From Streptomyces mutabilis (GTDB lineage: Bacteria; Actinomycetota; Actinomycetes; Streptomycetales; Streptomycetaceae): 64,000 bases of DNA. The notes beneath the pieces were generated by a model that was given only the letters and a program-made list of their open reading frames with translations, was not told the DNA's origin and did not search any database. Below, in pieces: positions 1 through 7,244 of the stretch (its first letter is position 1; every line of letters begins with the position of its first letter). The stretch covers positions 558,001 through 622,000 of the forward strand of contig NZ_BMTT01000001.1 in assembly GCF_014649815.1 (NCBI RefSeq). The letters run 5' to 3'. The position numbers and the translations under genes are program-made.

Positions 1-536
1 CCACGACGATCGAGGGCCTGGCCGTCGACACCGAGCTGCGATGGGCGTTCGTGCAGCGGCTGGCGGCCGTGGGCCGGTTCGGCGGCTCGGAGATCCAGAG
101 CGAGTACGAGCGGGACAGGACGGCGGCCGGTGAGCGGCACGCCGCCACCGCGCGTGCCGCCCGTCCGACCGAGGCGGCCAAGGCGGAGGCCTGGGAGTCG
201 GTCGTGGAGTCCGACAAGCTGCCGAACGCCGTGCAGGAAGCGGTCATCGCCGGCTTCGTCCAGACCGACCAGCGCGAGCTGCTGGCGCCGTACACGGAGC
301 GGTACTTCGAGGCGCTGAAGGGCGTCTGGGAGTCCCGTTCGCACGAGATGGCCCAGCAGATCGCGGTCGGCCTGTACCCGGCGGTGCAGGTGTCGCAGGA
401 GACCCTGGACCGCACGGACGCCTGGCTCTCCTCCGCCGAGCCGAACGCGGCCCTGCGCCGGCTGGTCTCGGAGTCCCGTTCGGGCGTGGAGCGCGCGCTG
501 CGGGCACAGCGGGCGGACGCGGCGGCGGCCGAGTAG
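1..536 (+). CDS. pepN: Aminopeptidase N, C-terminal part (5' end outside window)
   Basis: Only the last ~178 codons are present; the frame is already open at base 3. The residues (motifs such as TIEGLAVDTELRWAF near the start and NAALRRLV near the end) match the C-terminal ERAP1-like helical domain of actinobacterial PepN, an M1-family zinc aminopeptidase of the cytoplasm that removes N-terminal residues from peptides. The catalytic HEXXH region lies upstream and cannot be checked. The gene ends at TAG 534-536 and is followed 18 bases later by a strong hairpin terminator, so it is the last gene of its transcript. The family assignment rests on sequence resemblance of this tail only. Confidence 0.85.
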   Translation, partial: TTIEGLAVDTELRWAFVQRLAAVGRFGGSEIQSEYERDRTAAGERHAATARAARPTEAAKAEAWESVVESDKLPNAVQEAVIAGFVQTDQRELLAPYTERYFEALKGVWESRSHEMAQQIAVGLYPAVQVSQETLDRTDAWLSSAEPNAALRRLVSESRSGVERALRAQRADAAAAE

Positions 537-554
537 CCGTCGCCACGAGTACGC

Positions 555-593
555 CCTCGGGGGCTCCCGGCACCGCGCCGGGAGCCCCCGAGG
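555..593 (+). terminator. Intrinsic hairpin terminator after pepN
   Basis: A perfect 16-bp stem (555-570 with 578-593) encloses a 7-base loop. It has no long U-tract, which is usual for Streptomyces terminators. It directly follows the pepN stop. Confidence 0.85.
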
Positions 594-797
594 CTTGTGG
601 GGTGGCGCGCGCGGGTGTTCTGGGGGGACGGGCCCACGCTGCTGGGCAGCCCAGAGCCTCGTCCGCGCTGCGGCAGCGCAGGCTCCTTCGGCGGTACCGC
701 AGCCCAGCGCTCTCCGGCCGCACGGCGCGCTACGGCCACGGAGGTCCTTTCGCTGGTCGGCGATCGCGGTGGCCCTACCGTCGCAGCGGTTCACTCC

Positions 798-1724
798 TCA
801 GGTCCATCGAATCTTCCCGACCGTTCTTTGCAGGAGACTGAACGTTCCGGGCCGCGTCGGCGTCCCACCCCTCGGGGCGAGCTGCCCCGCGACCGTCGCC
901 CCGAGCGCCAGTGTCATGCCCGCCAGCTGCACCGGCGTCAGCGTCTCGCCGAGCGCCGCCCAGCCGACGACGGCCGCGCTCAGCGGCGAGAGCGGGCCGA
1001 GGAAAGTGACCTGGGTCGCGGAGAGCCGGCCCATGCCGCGGAACCAGAGCCAGTACGCCACCGCCGTGTTGGCCAGCGCCAGGTAGAGGTAGCCGCCGAC
1101 GGCCGGGCCGTCCAGGGCGGGCGGGGGGCCCTCGGCCAGGAGGGCGAGCGGCGCGATGAGCAGGCCGCCCGCGGTCAGCTGCCAGCCGGTGAGGGCGAGG
1201 GGGCCGACACCGTCCGGGCGGCCCCACCGCTTGGTGAGCACGGTGCCGGTGGACATGGACGCGGTGGCGGCGAGGGCGGCCAGCGCGCCGAGCGGGTCCA
1301 GCGCCCCGGCCGCCTTCAGCACCACCAGGCTGACGCCGAAAGCCGCCACGACCCCGGCGAGCACGGAACGGGTGGTGGGCCGCTGCCCGAGCAGCAGCGC
1401 GGAGAGCCCGACGACGAAGAGCGGGCCGACCGAGCCGACGACGGCCGCCATGCCGCCGGGGAGGCGGTAGGCGGAGAGGAACAGCAGCGGGAAGAAGGCC
1501 CCGATGTTCAGCGCGCCCAGCACCGCCGCCTTCCACCACCAGGCGCCGCGGGGCAGCACCCGGGCGAGGGCGAGCAGCAGCAGGCCGGCGGGCAGGGCAC
1601 GCATCAGCCCCGTGAACAGCGGCCGGTCGGGCGGCAGGAACTCGGTGGTCACGGCGTAGGTGGTGCCCCACGAGACGGGGGCGAGGGCGGTCAGGGCGAT
1701 GAGGGCGGGAGGGTTCACGGCCAC
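798..1724 (-). CDS. EamA/DMT-family small-molecule exporter
   Basis: A 308-residue membrane protein with about ten hydrophobic segments arranged as two EamA repeats, the architecture of the drug/metabolite transporter superfamily (RhtA/YdcZ-like). Family members export amino acids, metabolites or toxic compounds across the cytoplasmic membrane. The GTG start at 1724 is preceded by AAGGGG at normal spacing. The gene is divergent from a MarR regulator, with a palindromic operator in the 105-bp gap, so it is probably repressed by that regulator and induced by a ligand that may also be its substrate. The substrate cannot be read from sequence. The C-terminal tail beyond the last helix (about 25 residues) is polar. 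Confidence 0.85.
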   Translation of the reverse strand: MAVNPPALIALTALAPVSWGTTYAVTTEFLPPDRPLFTGLMRALPAGLLLLALARVLPRGAWWWKAAVLGALNIGAFFPLLFLSAYRLPGGMAAVVGSVGPLFVVGLSALLLGQRPTTRSVLAGVVAAFGVSLVVLKAAGALDPLGALAALAATASMSTGTVLTKRWGRPDGVGPLALTGWQLTAGGLLIAPLALLAEGPPPALDGPAVGGYLYLALANTAVAYWLWFRGMGRLSATQVTFLGPLSPLSAAVVGWAALGETLTPVQLAGMTLALGATVAGQLAPRGGTPTRPGTFSLLQRTVGKIRWT

Positions 1725-1750
1725 GGGGAAGCCCCTTCGAGTAGGTCGAC

Positions 1751-1780
1751 AATAAGTAGCTTACGTCTAAGCAACTTATT
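1751..1780. promoter_or_regulatory. MarR-type operator between divergent genes
   Basis: A 30-bp inverted repeat with outer arms AATAAGT / ACTTATT and inner arms GCTTA / TAAGC. It sits in an AT-richer island between the EamA exporter and the MarR gene, where a MarR dimer would block both promoters. The palindrome is seen directly; the regulator assignment is inferred from position. Confidence 0.75.
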
Positions 1781-1829
1781 ACCAAGCCACTTTCTTGCGG
1801 CCGACCTTGCCGGCGCCGATACTCGTCCC

Positions 1830-2342
1830 ATGAGTGAGCGCCCCGAGCAGCACGAGGACCCGGTCGACGCGATCATCGGCCAGTGGGCAGAGGTCCGGCC
1901 CGACCTCGACACCACCGCGATGGAGGTCTTCGGGCGGGTCAACCGGCTCTCGCGCGCGATCGGCGAGCGTATGGACCAGGCCTACGCGCGGTTCGGCATC
2001 TCCCGCGGCGAGTTCGACGTCCTGGCGACGCTGCGCCGCTCCGGGGAGCCGTACGCGCTCTCGCCCCGGCAGCTCTCGGCGACCCTGATGCTCACCACGG
2101 GCGGCATGACGGGCCGCCTCGACAAGCTGGAACGGGCCGGGCTGCTGCGCCGCTCCCCCGACCCGCACGACCGCCGGGGCCTCAGGGTCACGCTCACCGA
2201 CCGCGGGCTGGAGCTGGTCGACGAGGCGGTCGGCGCGGGCCTCGCCGTACAGACGGAGGCCCTGTCCGCGGCCCTCGACGCCGGGCGGGCCGGCCAGTTG
2301 GCCGACCTGCTGCGGGACCTGCTGTCGGCGACCGAGAGGTAG
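1830..2342 (+). CDS. MarR-family transcriptional regulator
   Basis: A 170-residue protein with the MarR winged-helix fold: an N-terminal dimerisation helix, a helix-turn-helix around residues 70-100 (motif LSATLMLTTGGMTGRLDKLE), the wing motif DPHDRRG at about 112-118, and a C-terminal dimer helix. Such proteins are small-molecule-responsive repressors. The ATG at 1830 was chosen because the conserved domain begins just after it and everything upstream is operator DNA. It is divergent from the EamA exporter, and the pair forms a typical autoregulated efflux locus. The inducer is unknown. Confidence 0.9.
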   Translation: MSERPEQHEDPVDAIIGQWAEVRPDLDTTAMEVFGRVNRLSRAIGERMDQAYARFGISRGEFDVLATLRRSGEPYALSPRQLSATLMLTTGGMTGRLDKLERAGLLRRSPDPHDRRGLRVTLTDRGLELVDEAVGAGLAVQTEALSAALDAGRAGQLADLLRDLLSATER

Positions 2343-2355
2343 ACGACATGCGGAA

Positions 2356-2409
2356 GGCGCCGGTCCCGCCCGCGCGCGGCTGTTCGCCACGTGCGGAGGG
2401 ACCGGCGCC
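2356..2409. terminator. Long-loop inverted repeat between convergent genes
   Basis: A perfect 12-bp stem (2356-2367 with 2398-2409) with a 30-base loop lies between the 3' ends of the MarR gene and the convergent small membrane protein gene. It is a plausible bidirectional terminator; the large loop makes this less certain. Confidence 0.5.
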
Positions 2410-2462
2410 CTCGGTACAGCTGAGGTGGGCCGTCGGGCCGTGGACCCGTCGGGTGGAGCCCG

Positions 2463-2744
2463 TCAGGCCTTGGCGTCGGCCTCGGGCCGGGTCTTGATGT
2501 TGCGGGAGGTCACCCGGTGCTTCTCCTGGGACCGGTCCAGGACCATGACCAGGCCGGCGATGATCACGAACAGCGCGATCGGGGCCAGGACGTAGAGGCC
2601 CAGCGTCTCGATGACGCTCAGGCCCGTGCCGGGGTCGTCACCGTCGTCGCGGGTCAGCGCGAGCGCGGGGGACGACATGAGCAGCATCATCAGCGTCGTA
2701 CCGGCTGCCAGGGCGCCGGCGCGCAGGGCGTTCTTCTTGTCCAC
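2463..2744 (-). CDS. Small membrane protein, unknown function
   Basis: 93 residues: a short basic start, an N-terminal hydrophobic signal-like segment ending near ALA-LT (residues 8-31), a polar stretch rich in Asp, and a second hydrophobic segment (about 46-69) followed by a basic cytoplasmic tail. This predicts either a cleaved signal peptide plus one membrane anchor, or a two-pass hairpin. It lies 23 bp downstream of the malQ stop in the same direction and might be co-transcribed with it. I do not recognise a family beyond its general occurrence as a small conserved streptomycete membrane protein. Confidence 0.7.
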   Translation of the reverse strand: MDKKNALRAGALAAGTTLMMLLMSSPALALTRDDGDDPGTGLSVIETLGLYVLAPIALFVIIAGLVMVLDRSQEKHRVTSRNIKTRPEADAKA

Positions 2745-2767
2745 GGTGCAAAGTTAGCGAACGGCCG

Positions 2768-5413
2768 TCAGGGGCGCGCGCCCGGGGTGCCGTACGGGGA
2801 CCGGACAGGGCCTTCGGAACGCTCCTCCCCGTGCCCGGCGCGCTCCCGTACGACGTCGATCAGGGCGTGCAGCCGCGGAGATGCGGCCAGATCCTCCAGG
2901 GTCACGGGGCGGCCCTCGGCGTCGGCGATCGGCAGGCGCCAGTTCGGGTACTGGTCCCAGGTGCCGGGCAGGTTCTGCGGCCGGCGGTCGCCGACGGCGT
3001 CCGGGAGCCAGATGCCGGCCATGCGGGCGGGGGTGCGCAGCAGGAAGCGGTGGACGGCCTGGATCTCCGCCTCCTCGGAGGGGGCTCCGGTGTCCCCGGC
3101 GGTGCCGTGCAGCAGGCCGAGCCGGGCCAGTACGTCCAGCCACTCGGCCGTGTCCGCCGACGCCTCGGCCCGTTCCTGCTCCAGTGGGCGGGTGAGCAGC
3201 CCCAGGCGGTCGCGGAGTTCGACGTGTTCGCCGGTGAGGCGGGCGGCGGTGGACGGCAGGTCGTGGGTGGTCGCGGTGGCCAGGCAGTCGGCGCGCCAGC
3301 GCTCGGGGGGCAGGGGACGGCCGTCGCCCTCCCAGTCCCGCTCGAACCAGAGCACCGACGTGCCGAGCACCCCGCGATCGCGCAGCGCCTCGCGCACGCC
3401 GGGTTCCACGGTGCCCAGGTCCTCGCCGATCACCACGGCACCGGCGCGGGAGGCCTCCAGGACGAGGACGGCGAGCATGGCCTCGGCGTCGTAGTGGACG
3501 TAGGTGCCCTCGGTGGGCGGGTGGCCCTCGGGGACCCACCAGAGCCGGAACAGGCCCATGACGTGGTCGATGCGCAGGGCCCCGGCGTAGCGGAACAGGC
3601 CCCGCAGCAGGCCGCGGAAGGGTGAGTAGCCGGAGGCGGCGAGGCGGTCGGGTCGCCAGGGCGGCAGGCCCCAGTCCTGGCCGCGGGCGTTGAAGGCGTC
3701 GGGCGGGGCGCCCACCGACATGCCGGCGGCGAAGTGCTCCTGCTGGGCCCAGGCGTCGGCGCCGCGAGGGTGTACGCCCACGGCGAGGTCGTGGACGATC
3801 CCGACCGGCATGCCGGCCTCGCGGGCGGTGTGCTGGGCCGCCCTGAGCTGGGTGTCGGTGAGCCAGGCGAGGCGGGAGTGGAAGTCGACGCGGTCCATCA
3901 GGGCGGTGCGGGCGCGAGCGGTGTCGGCCGAGCGGGGGTCGCGCAGGCCCTCGGGCCAGCGGTGCCAGTCGGGGCCGTGGACCTCGGCGAGGGCGTACCA
4001 GGTGGCGTGGTCCTCCAGGGCGGTGCCCTGTTCGGCGAGGTAGTCGCAGTAGGCGGCGCGGCGGCCGGGGCCGAGGGGAACCTCGCGGAGCAGTTCCAGT
4101 GCCTCGCGCTTGAGCTCCCACACGGCGTCCCGGTCGATGAGGGCGTCCCTCTCCAGTACGGCGCCCCGCAGCCGCGCCGCCCGCTCCCGCAGCGTCCGGG
4201 CGCGCTCGTGGTCGGTGACGTGCGCGAACTCGGGCACGTCCTCGATCCGCAGGTGCACGGGGTCGGGGAAGCGGCGCGAGGAGGGGCGGTACGGGGAGGG
4301 GTCGGTGGGGGGACCGGGCACGGCCGCGTGCAGCGGGTTGACCTGGATGAACCCGGCACCGAGGGCGCGTCCGGCCCAGGCGGCGAGCTCGCCGAGGTCG
4401 CCGAGGTCGCCCATTCCCCAGGACCGGTGGGAGAGGAGGGAGTAGAGCTGGACGAGGAGGCCGTGGGAGCGGGCGGCGGGGGCGGGCAGCCGGGCGGGCG
4501 CCGCGATCAGGTGGGCGTGCGCGGTCCGGCCGTCGGGGGCGGTGGCGGTCAGTCGGTGGACGCCGGGCGGGAGCCCGGCGAGGGCGTCACGGACCGACCG
4601 CCTCACGGCACCGTCACCGGCCGTGCGGGTCGTGGTGCCGTCGCCGGGCGGGCGACCGCGGATGACGTCGCCGGCCGGGGGCCCCGCGGCGTCGTCACCG
4701 GCCGGGGGACCTACGACGCCGACACCGGCCCGACGGCCCGCGAGAACATCACCTCCCGGGCGGCCCACGACATCAGCACCACCCGGGCCACCCCCGCCAC
4801 CCTCACCGGCCCGACGGCCCGCGAGAACATCACCTCCCGGGCGGCCCACGACATCAGCACCACCCGGGCCACCCCCGCCACCCTCACCGGCCCGACGGCC
4901 CGCGAGAACATCACCTCCCGGGCGATCCACGGCATCGGCACCACCAGGGCCGCCCTCAGCGTCCCCACCCACCGACGAGCCCACGGCGCCCTCACCGACC
5001 GGGCGGTCCGCGAGGGTGTCGCCGGTCGAGGAGGTCGCGATCTCAGCGGACGGGTTACCCACCGTGCCGGTGCGGTGGTCGCCCAGCTCGGTGTCGATGC
5101 GCAGCCGGGTGCCGTCGGGCAGGGTGGTGAGGGCGGCCGGTGGGGTGCCGTCACTCCAGGCGACCACGGTGGGCGGCAGCAGGCGTTCGCGCAGGTCGGT
5201 GTCGCGGGCGGCGAGCGCGGCACGCACGGCCTCCGGCGTGCTCGCGTCCACGCCGAGGGCGGCCAGGGCCAGCGTGACGGCGGTGACCGAGGCCGCGACG
5301 GTGCGGTCCGGGGACGGGCGGTAGGAGGTGGCGACGCCGTGCAGGGCGGCGAGCCGGGTCAGATCCTCGGGAAGGTCCTCGGCGGGAAGCTCGGCCGGCC
5401 GGGCTGCTGGCAT
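2768..5413 (-). CDS. malQ: 4-alpha-glucanotransferase (amylomaltase, GH77) with low-complexity insertion
   Basis: A cytoplasmic enzyme that transfers 1,4-glucan segments between maltodextrins during maltose and glycogen metabolism. The GH77 catalytic motifs are present: nucleophile Asp616 in RIDHVMG, acid/base Glu664 in GEDLG and Asp718 in TTHDLPS; the C-terminal motif GTWDQYPNW also fits the family. At 881 residues it is about 150 longer than usual. The excess is one insertion at about residues 115-270 in the N-terminal domain, made of Gly/Asp/Arg-rich units including near-identical 27-residue repeats encoded by an 81-bp tandem DNA repeat. ATG 5413 has a GAGG ribosome site 7 bases upstream. 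Catalytic regions are intact, so it is probably functional. Confidence 0.93.
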   Translation of the reverse strand: MPAARPAELPAEDLPEDLTRLAALHGVATSYRPSPDRTVAASVTAVTLALAALGVDASTPEAVRAALAARDTDLRERLLPPTVVAWSDGTPPAALTTLPDGTRLRIDTELGDHRTGTVGNPSAEIATSSTGDTLADRPVGEGAVGSSVGGDAEGGPGGADAVDRPGGDVLAGRRAGEGGGGGPGGADVVGRPGGDVLAGRRAGEGGGGGPGGADVVGRPGGDVLAGRRAGVGVVGPPAGDDAAGPPAGDVIRGRPPGDGTTTRTAGDGAVRRSVRDALAGLPPGVHRLTATAPDGRTAHAHLIAAPARLPAPAARSHGLLVQLYSLLSHRSWGMGDLGDLGELAAWAGRALGAGFIQVNPLHAAVPGPPTDPSPYRPSSRRFPDPVHLRIEDVPEFAHVTDHERARTLRERAARLRGAVLERDALIDRDAVWELKREALELLREVPLGPGRRAAYCDYLAEQGTALEDHATWYALAEVHGPDWHRWPEGLRDPRSADTARARTALMDRVDFHSRLAWLTDTQLRAAQHTAREAGMPVGIVHDLAVGVHPRGADAWAQQEHFAAGMSVGAPPDAFNARGQDWGLPPWRPDRLAASGYSPFRGLLRGLFRYAGALRIDHVMGLFRLWWVPEGHPPTEGTYVHYDAEAMLAVLVLEASRAGAVVIGEDLGTVEPGVREALRDRGVLGTSVLWFERDWEGDGRPLPPERWRADCLATATTHDLPSTAARLTGEHVELRDRLGLLTRPLEQERAEASADTAEWLDVLARLGLLHGTAGDTGAPSEEAEIQAVHRFLLRTPARMAGIWLPDAVGDRRPQNLPGTWDQYPNWRLPIADAEGRPVTLEDLAASPRLHALIDVVRERAGHGEERSEGPVRSPYGTPGARP
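4724..4966 (-). repeat. 81-bp tandem repeat (3 copies) inside malQ
   Basis: Copies at 4724-4804 and 4805-4885 are identical; the copy at 4886-4966 matches for about the first 40 bases and then diverges. The period of 81 is a multiple of three, so copy-number change keeps the malQ frame. It encodes a 27-residue unit containing GGDVLAGRRAGEGG. Confidence 0.95.
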
Positions 5414-5422
5414 CTGCGACCT

Positions 5423-5728
5423 CTATGACCTCGTGGGTTCGGGGACGGCGAAGGAGGGGCCGCCCTGCTCCGGCACGTCGGCCGTGAGTTCGGGCGAGGA
5501 CTCGCTGGTCAGCGGTACGGCGTCGGCGAACGGCGACTCGCTGGTGAGGGGCTCCGCGTCGGGCAGCGGCGGTTCGCTGGTGAGCGGGGTCTCGGCGCAG
5601 CTCCCGGTGGCGCCGAAGACGCAGTAGTGAGGGGTGTCGGAGGCGGCGGAGGGCTCCGCCCAGGGAGTGGACGGCTCCGCCACGGGTTTGGACGGGGCGG
5701 GGAGCAGCAGGGGTGCCAGTGCAGCCAC
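5423..5728 (-). CDS. Short acidic protein with PLTSE repeats, unknown function
   Basis: A 101-residue reading frame starting at GTG 5728, chosen because an AAGGAGG ribosome site sits 5 bases upstream; longer upstream starts have no such site. The product is Pro/Ser/Glu-rich, has two cysteines (HYCVFGATGSC, about residues 36-46), and then three spaced copies of PLTSE. It has no clear signal peptide, although the N-terminus (AALAPLLLPAP) is mildly hydrophobic. It ends 9 bp before the malQ start and is transcribed in the same direction, so the two are probably cotranscribed. No family recognised. Confidence 0.6.
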   Translation of the reverse strand: MAALAPLLLPAPSKPVAEPSTPWAEPSAASDTPHYCVFGATGSCAETPLTSEPPLPDAEPLTSESPFADAVPLTSESSPELTADVPEQGGPSFAVPEPTRS

Positions 5729-5967
5729 GGGGGCCTCCTTGTGTCGAGCACGCTTTTGGCGGGTTACGGCAGCCCTACCCAGTCCGCGCGAGGACAGACG
5801 CCCCGACACCGACAACGTGGCCCTGGTCACACCTCACCCCCGAAAAATCTCACCGAATACGGGCGGAACAGTCACCTAACCCATCAGGAGAACGCGCAAA
5901 CCGGTCACGACGGACAGAGGCCGCGAACGCCGAAGATCAGGGGAAGCGCCCTGGCAACGCCCCGGCT

Positions 5968-5995
5968 ATTCACTCAGTACCTGTACTTGGTGAAT
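5968..5995. promoter_or_regulatory. PadR operator palindrome
   Basis: A 28-bp near-perfect palindrome (13-bp arms, 11 of 13 positions pairing, 2-bp centre; arms begin ATTCAC and end GTGAAT). It ends 11 bp before the padR start. PadR-family repressors typically bind such sites to control themselves and an adjacent ABC exporter. Confidence 0.75.
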
Positions 5996-6006
5996 ACTTA
6001 CTCCTC

Positions 6007-6540
6007 ATGAGCACCCGTCACATCCTGCTGGGGCTGCTCGCCTCGGGGCCGAGCCACGGCTACGACCTGAAGCGGCGCCACGACGAACGCTTCCCCCAGG
6101 CCCGGCCGTTGGCCTACGGGCAGGTCTACACGACCCTGCAGCGTCTGGTCCGCGACGGCCTCGCGGAGGTGGACGGCACCGCGTCGGACGGCGGCCCCGA
6201 GCGGACCGCGTACCGCCCGACCGAGGCGGGCGCGCGCGAACTGGCGCGCTGGGCGGGCGAGATCGCCCCGCCCGCCCCCTTCGTGACGAACGAGATCTTC
6301 ACCAAGGTCGTCGTCTCCATCCTGACCGGTGGCGACGCGGGCACCTATCTGCTGGCCCAGCGCACCGCTCACATGGAACGGATGCGGGAGCTCACAGCGG
6401 TGAAGACGGCCCCCGGCACGGACCTGACCACCGTGCTCTCGGCCGACTACGCCCTCAACCACCTCGACGCCGACCTCCGTTGGATGGCCACGACGGCGGC
6501 CCGGCTCACCACCCTGACCGCGGAGGTTCGCACAGCATGA
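6007..6540 (+). CDS. PadR-family transcriptional repressor
   Basis: A 177-residue protein with a PadR winged helix in the first ~80 residues (LLGLLASGPSHGYDLK; QVYTTLQRLVRDGL) and a C-terminal helical dimerisation domain. No ribosome site is evident in the 11 bases between the operator palindrome and ATG 6007, so it may be translated from a very short leader. It overlaps the downstream ABC ATPase by ATGA, implying translational coupling. It likely represses the operon until the transporter substrate, perhaps an antimicrobial, is sensed; that role is inferred from context. Confidence 0.88.
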   Translation: MSTRHILLGLLASGPSHGYDLKRRHDERFPQARPLAYGQVYTTLQRLVRDGLAEVDGTASDGGPERTAYRPTEAGARELARWAGEIAPPAPFVTNEIFTKVVVSILTGGDAGTYLLAQRTAHMERMRELTAVKTAPGTDLTTVLSADYALNHLDADLRWMATTAARLTTLTAEVRTA

Positions 6541-7244
6541 CGAACGGGGACACGACCGGGAACGCGGCGCAGCCGCTTCTCGCATCCCGCGGCCTGGTGA
6601 AGGCCCACGGCAGGACGGAGGCCCTGCGCGGTGCCTCGGTCGAACTGCGGGCCGGCGAGATCCTCGCCGTCACCGGGGCCAGCGGCAGTGGCAAGTCCAC
6701 GCTGCTGCACTGCCTGGCCGGGATCGTCCGGCCGGACGCCGGCTCGGTGACGTACGCCGGACGGCGGCTGGAGGAACTGCCCGAGAAGCGGCTGAGCGAG
6801 CTGCGGCGCACCGATTTCGGGGTGGTCTTCCAGTTCGGTCAGCTGATTCCGGAGCTGACGGCCCTGGACAATGTGGCGCTGCCGCTCATGCTGGCCGGTG
6901 CCGGGCGCGTGGAGGCACGGGCGCGGGCCGGGGAGTGGCTGGAGCGGTTCGGGGTGCGCGGGCAGGAGGAACTGCGGCCGGGCGCGATGAGCGGCGGACA
7001 GGCCCAGCGGGCGTCGCTGGCCCGTGCGCTGGTCACCGGCCCGAAGGTGGTGTTCGCGGACGAGCCGACCGGCGCGCTGGACTCGCTGTCGGCGGAGCAG
7101 GTGATGACGGCGCTGGCGCACACGGCCCGGGAGTCGGGCACGGCGGTGCTGCTGGTCACGCACGACGCCCAGGTGGCGGCGTACGCCGACCGCGAGGTCC
7201 GGCTCCGGGACGGCGCGGTTGCGCCGCTGGGGGTGACGGCGTGA
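6537..7244 (+). CDS. ABC transporter ATP-binding protein (LolD/MacB type)
   Basis: A 235-residue ATPase: Walker A GASGSGKST at residues 47-55, Q-loop in VVFQFGQ, signature SGGQ at about 152-155, Walker B VVFADEP at 171-177 and switch His209 in THD. It resembles the LolD/MacB-like ATPases that work with FtsX-type permeases on membrane-embedded or amphipathic substrates rather than classical uptake. The ATG at 6537 overlaps the padR stop, and the gene overlaps the permease by GTGA. The three genes form one regulated unit. Confidence 0.92.
   Translation: MTNGDTTGNAAQPLLASRGLVKAHGRTEALRGASVELRAGEILAVTGASGSGKSTLLHCLAGIVRPDAGSVTYAGRRLEELPEKRLSELRRTDFGVVFQFGQLIPELTALDNVALPLMLAGAGRVEARARAGEWLERFGVRGQEELRPGAMSGGQAQRASLARALVTGPKVVFADEPTGALDSLSAEQVMTALAHTARESGTAVLLVTHDAQVAAYADREVRLRDGAVAPLGVTA

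Noticed and set aside
597-1829. Open + strand frame running into the MarR gene
   Set aside because: It is antisense to the EamA exporter and crosses the operator; the real MarR start is 1830.
4724-4966. CRISPR array
   Set aside because: The repeats are directly adjacent without spacers, lie in an open coding frame and there are no cas genes; no CRISPR seen anywhere in the window.
3734-5428. Long + strand frame opposite malQ with repeated PTARENITSRA units
   Set aside because: The repeats are the antisense of the malQ tandem repeat; no ribosome site or family.
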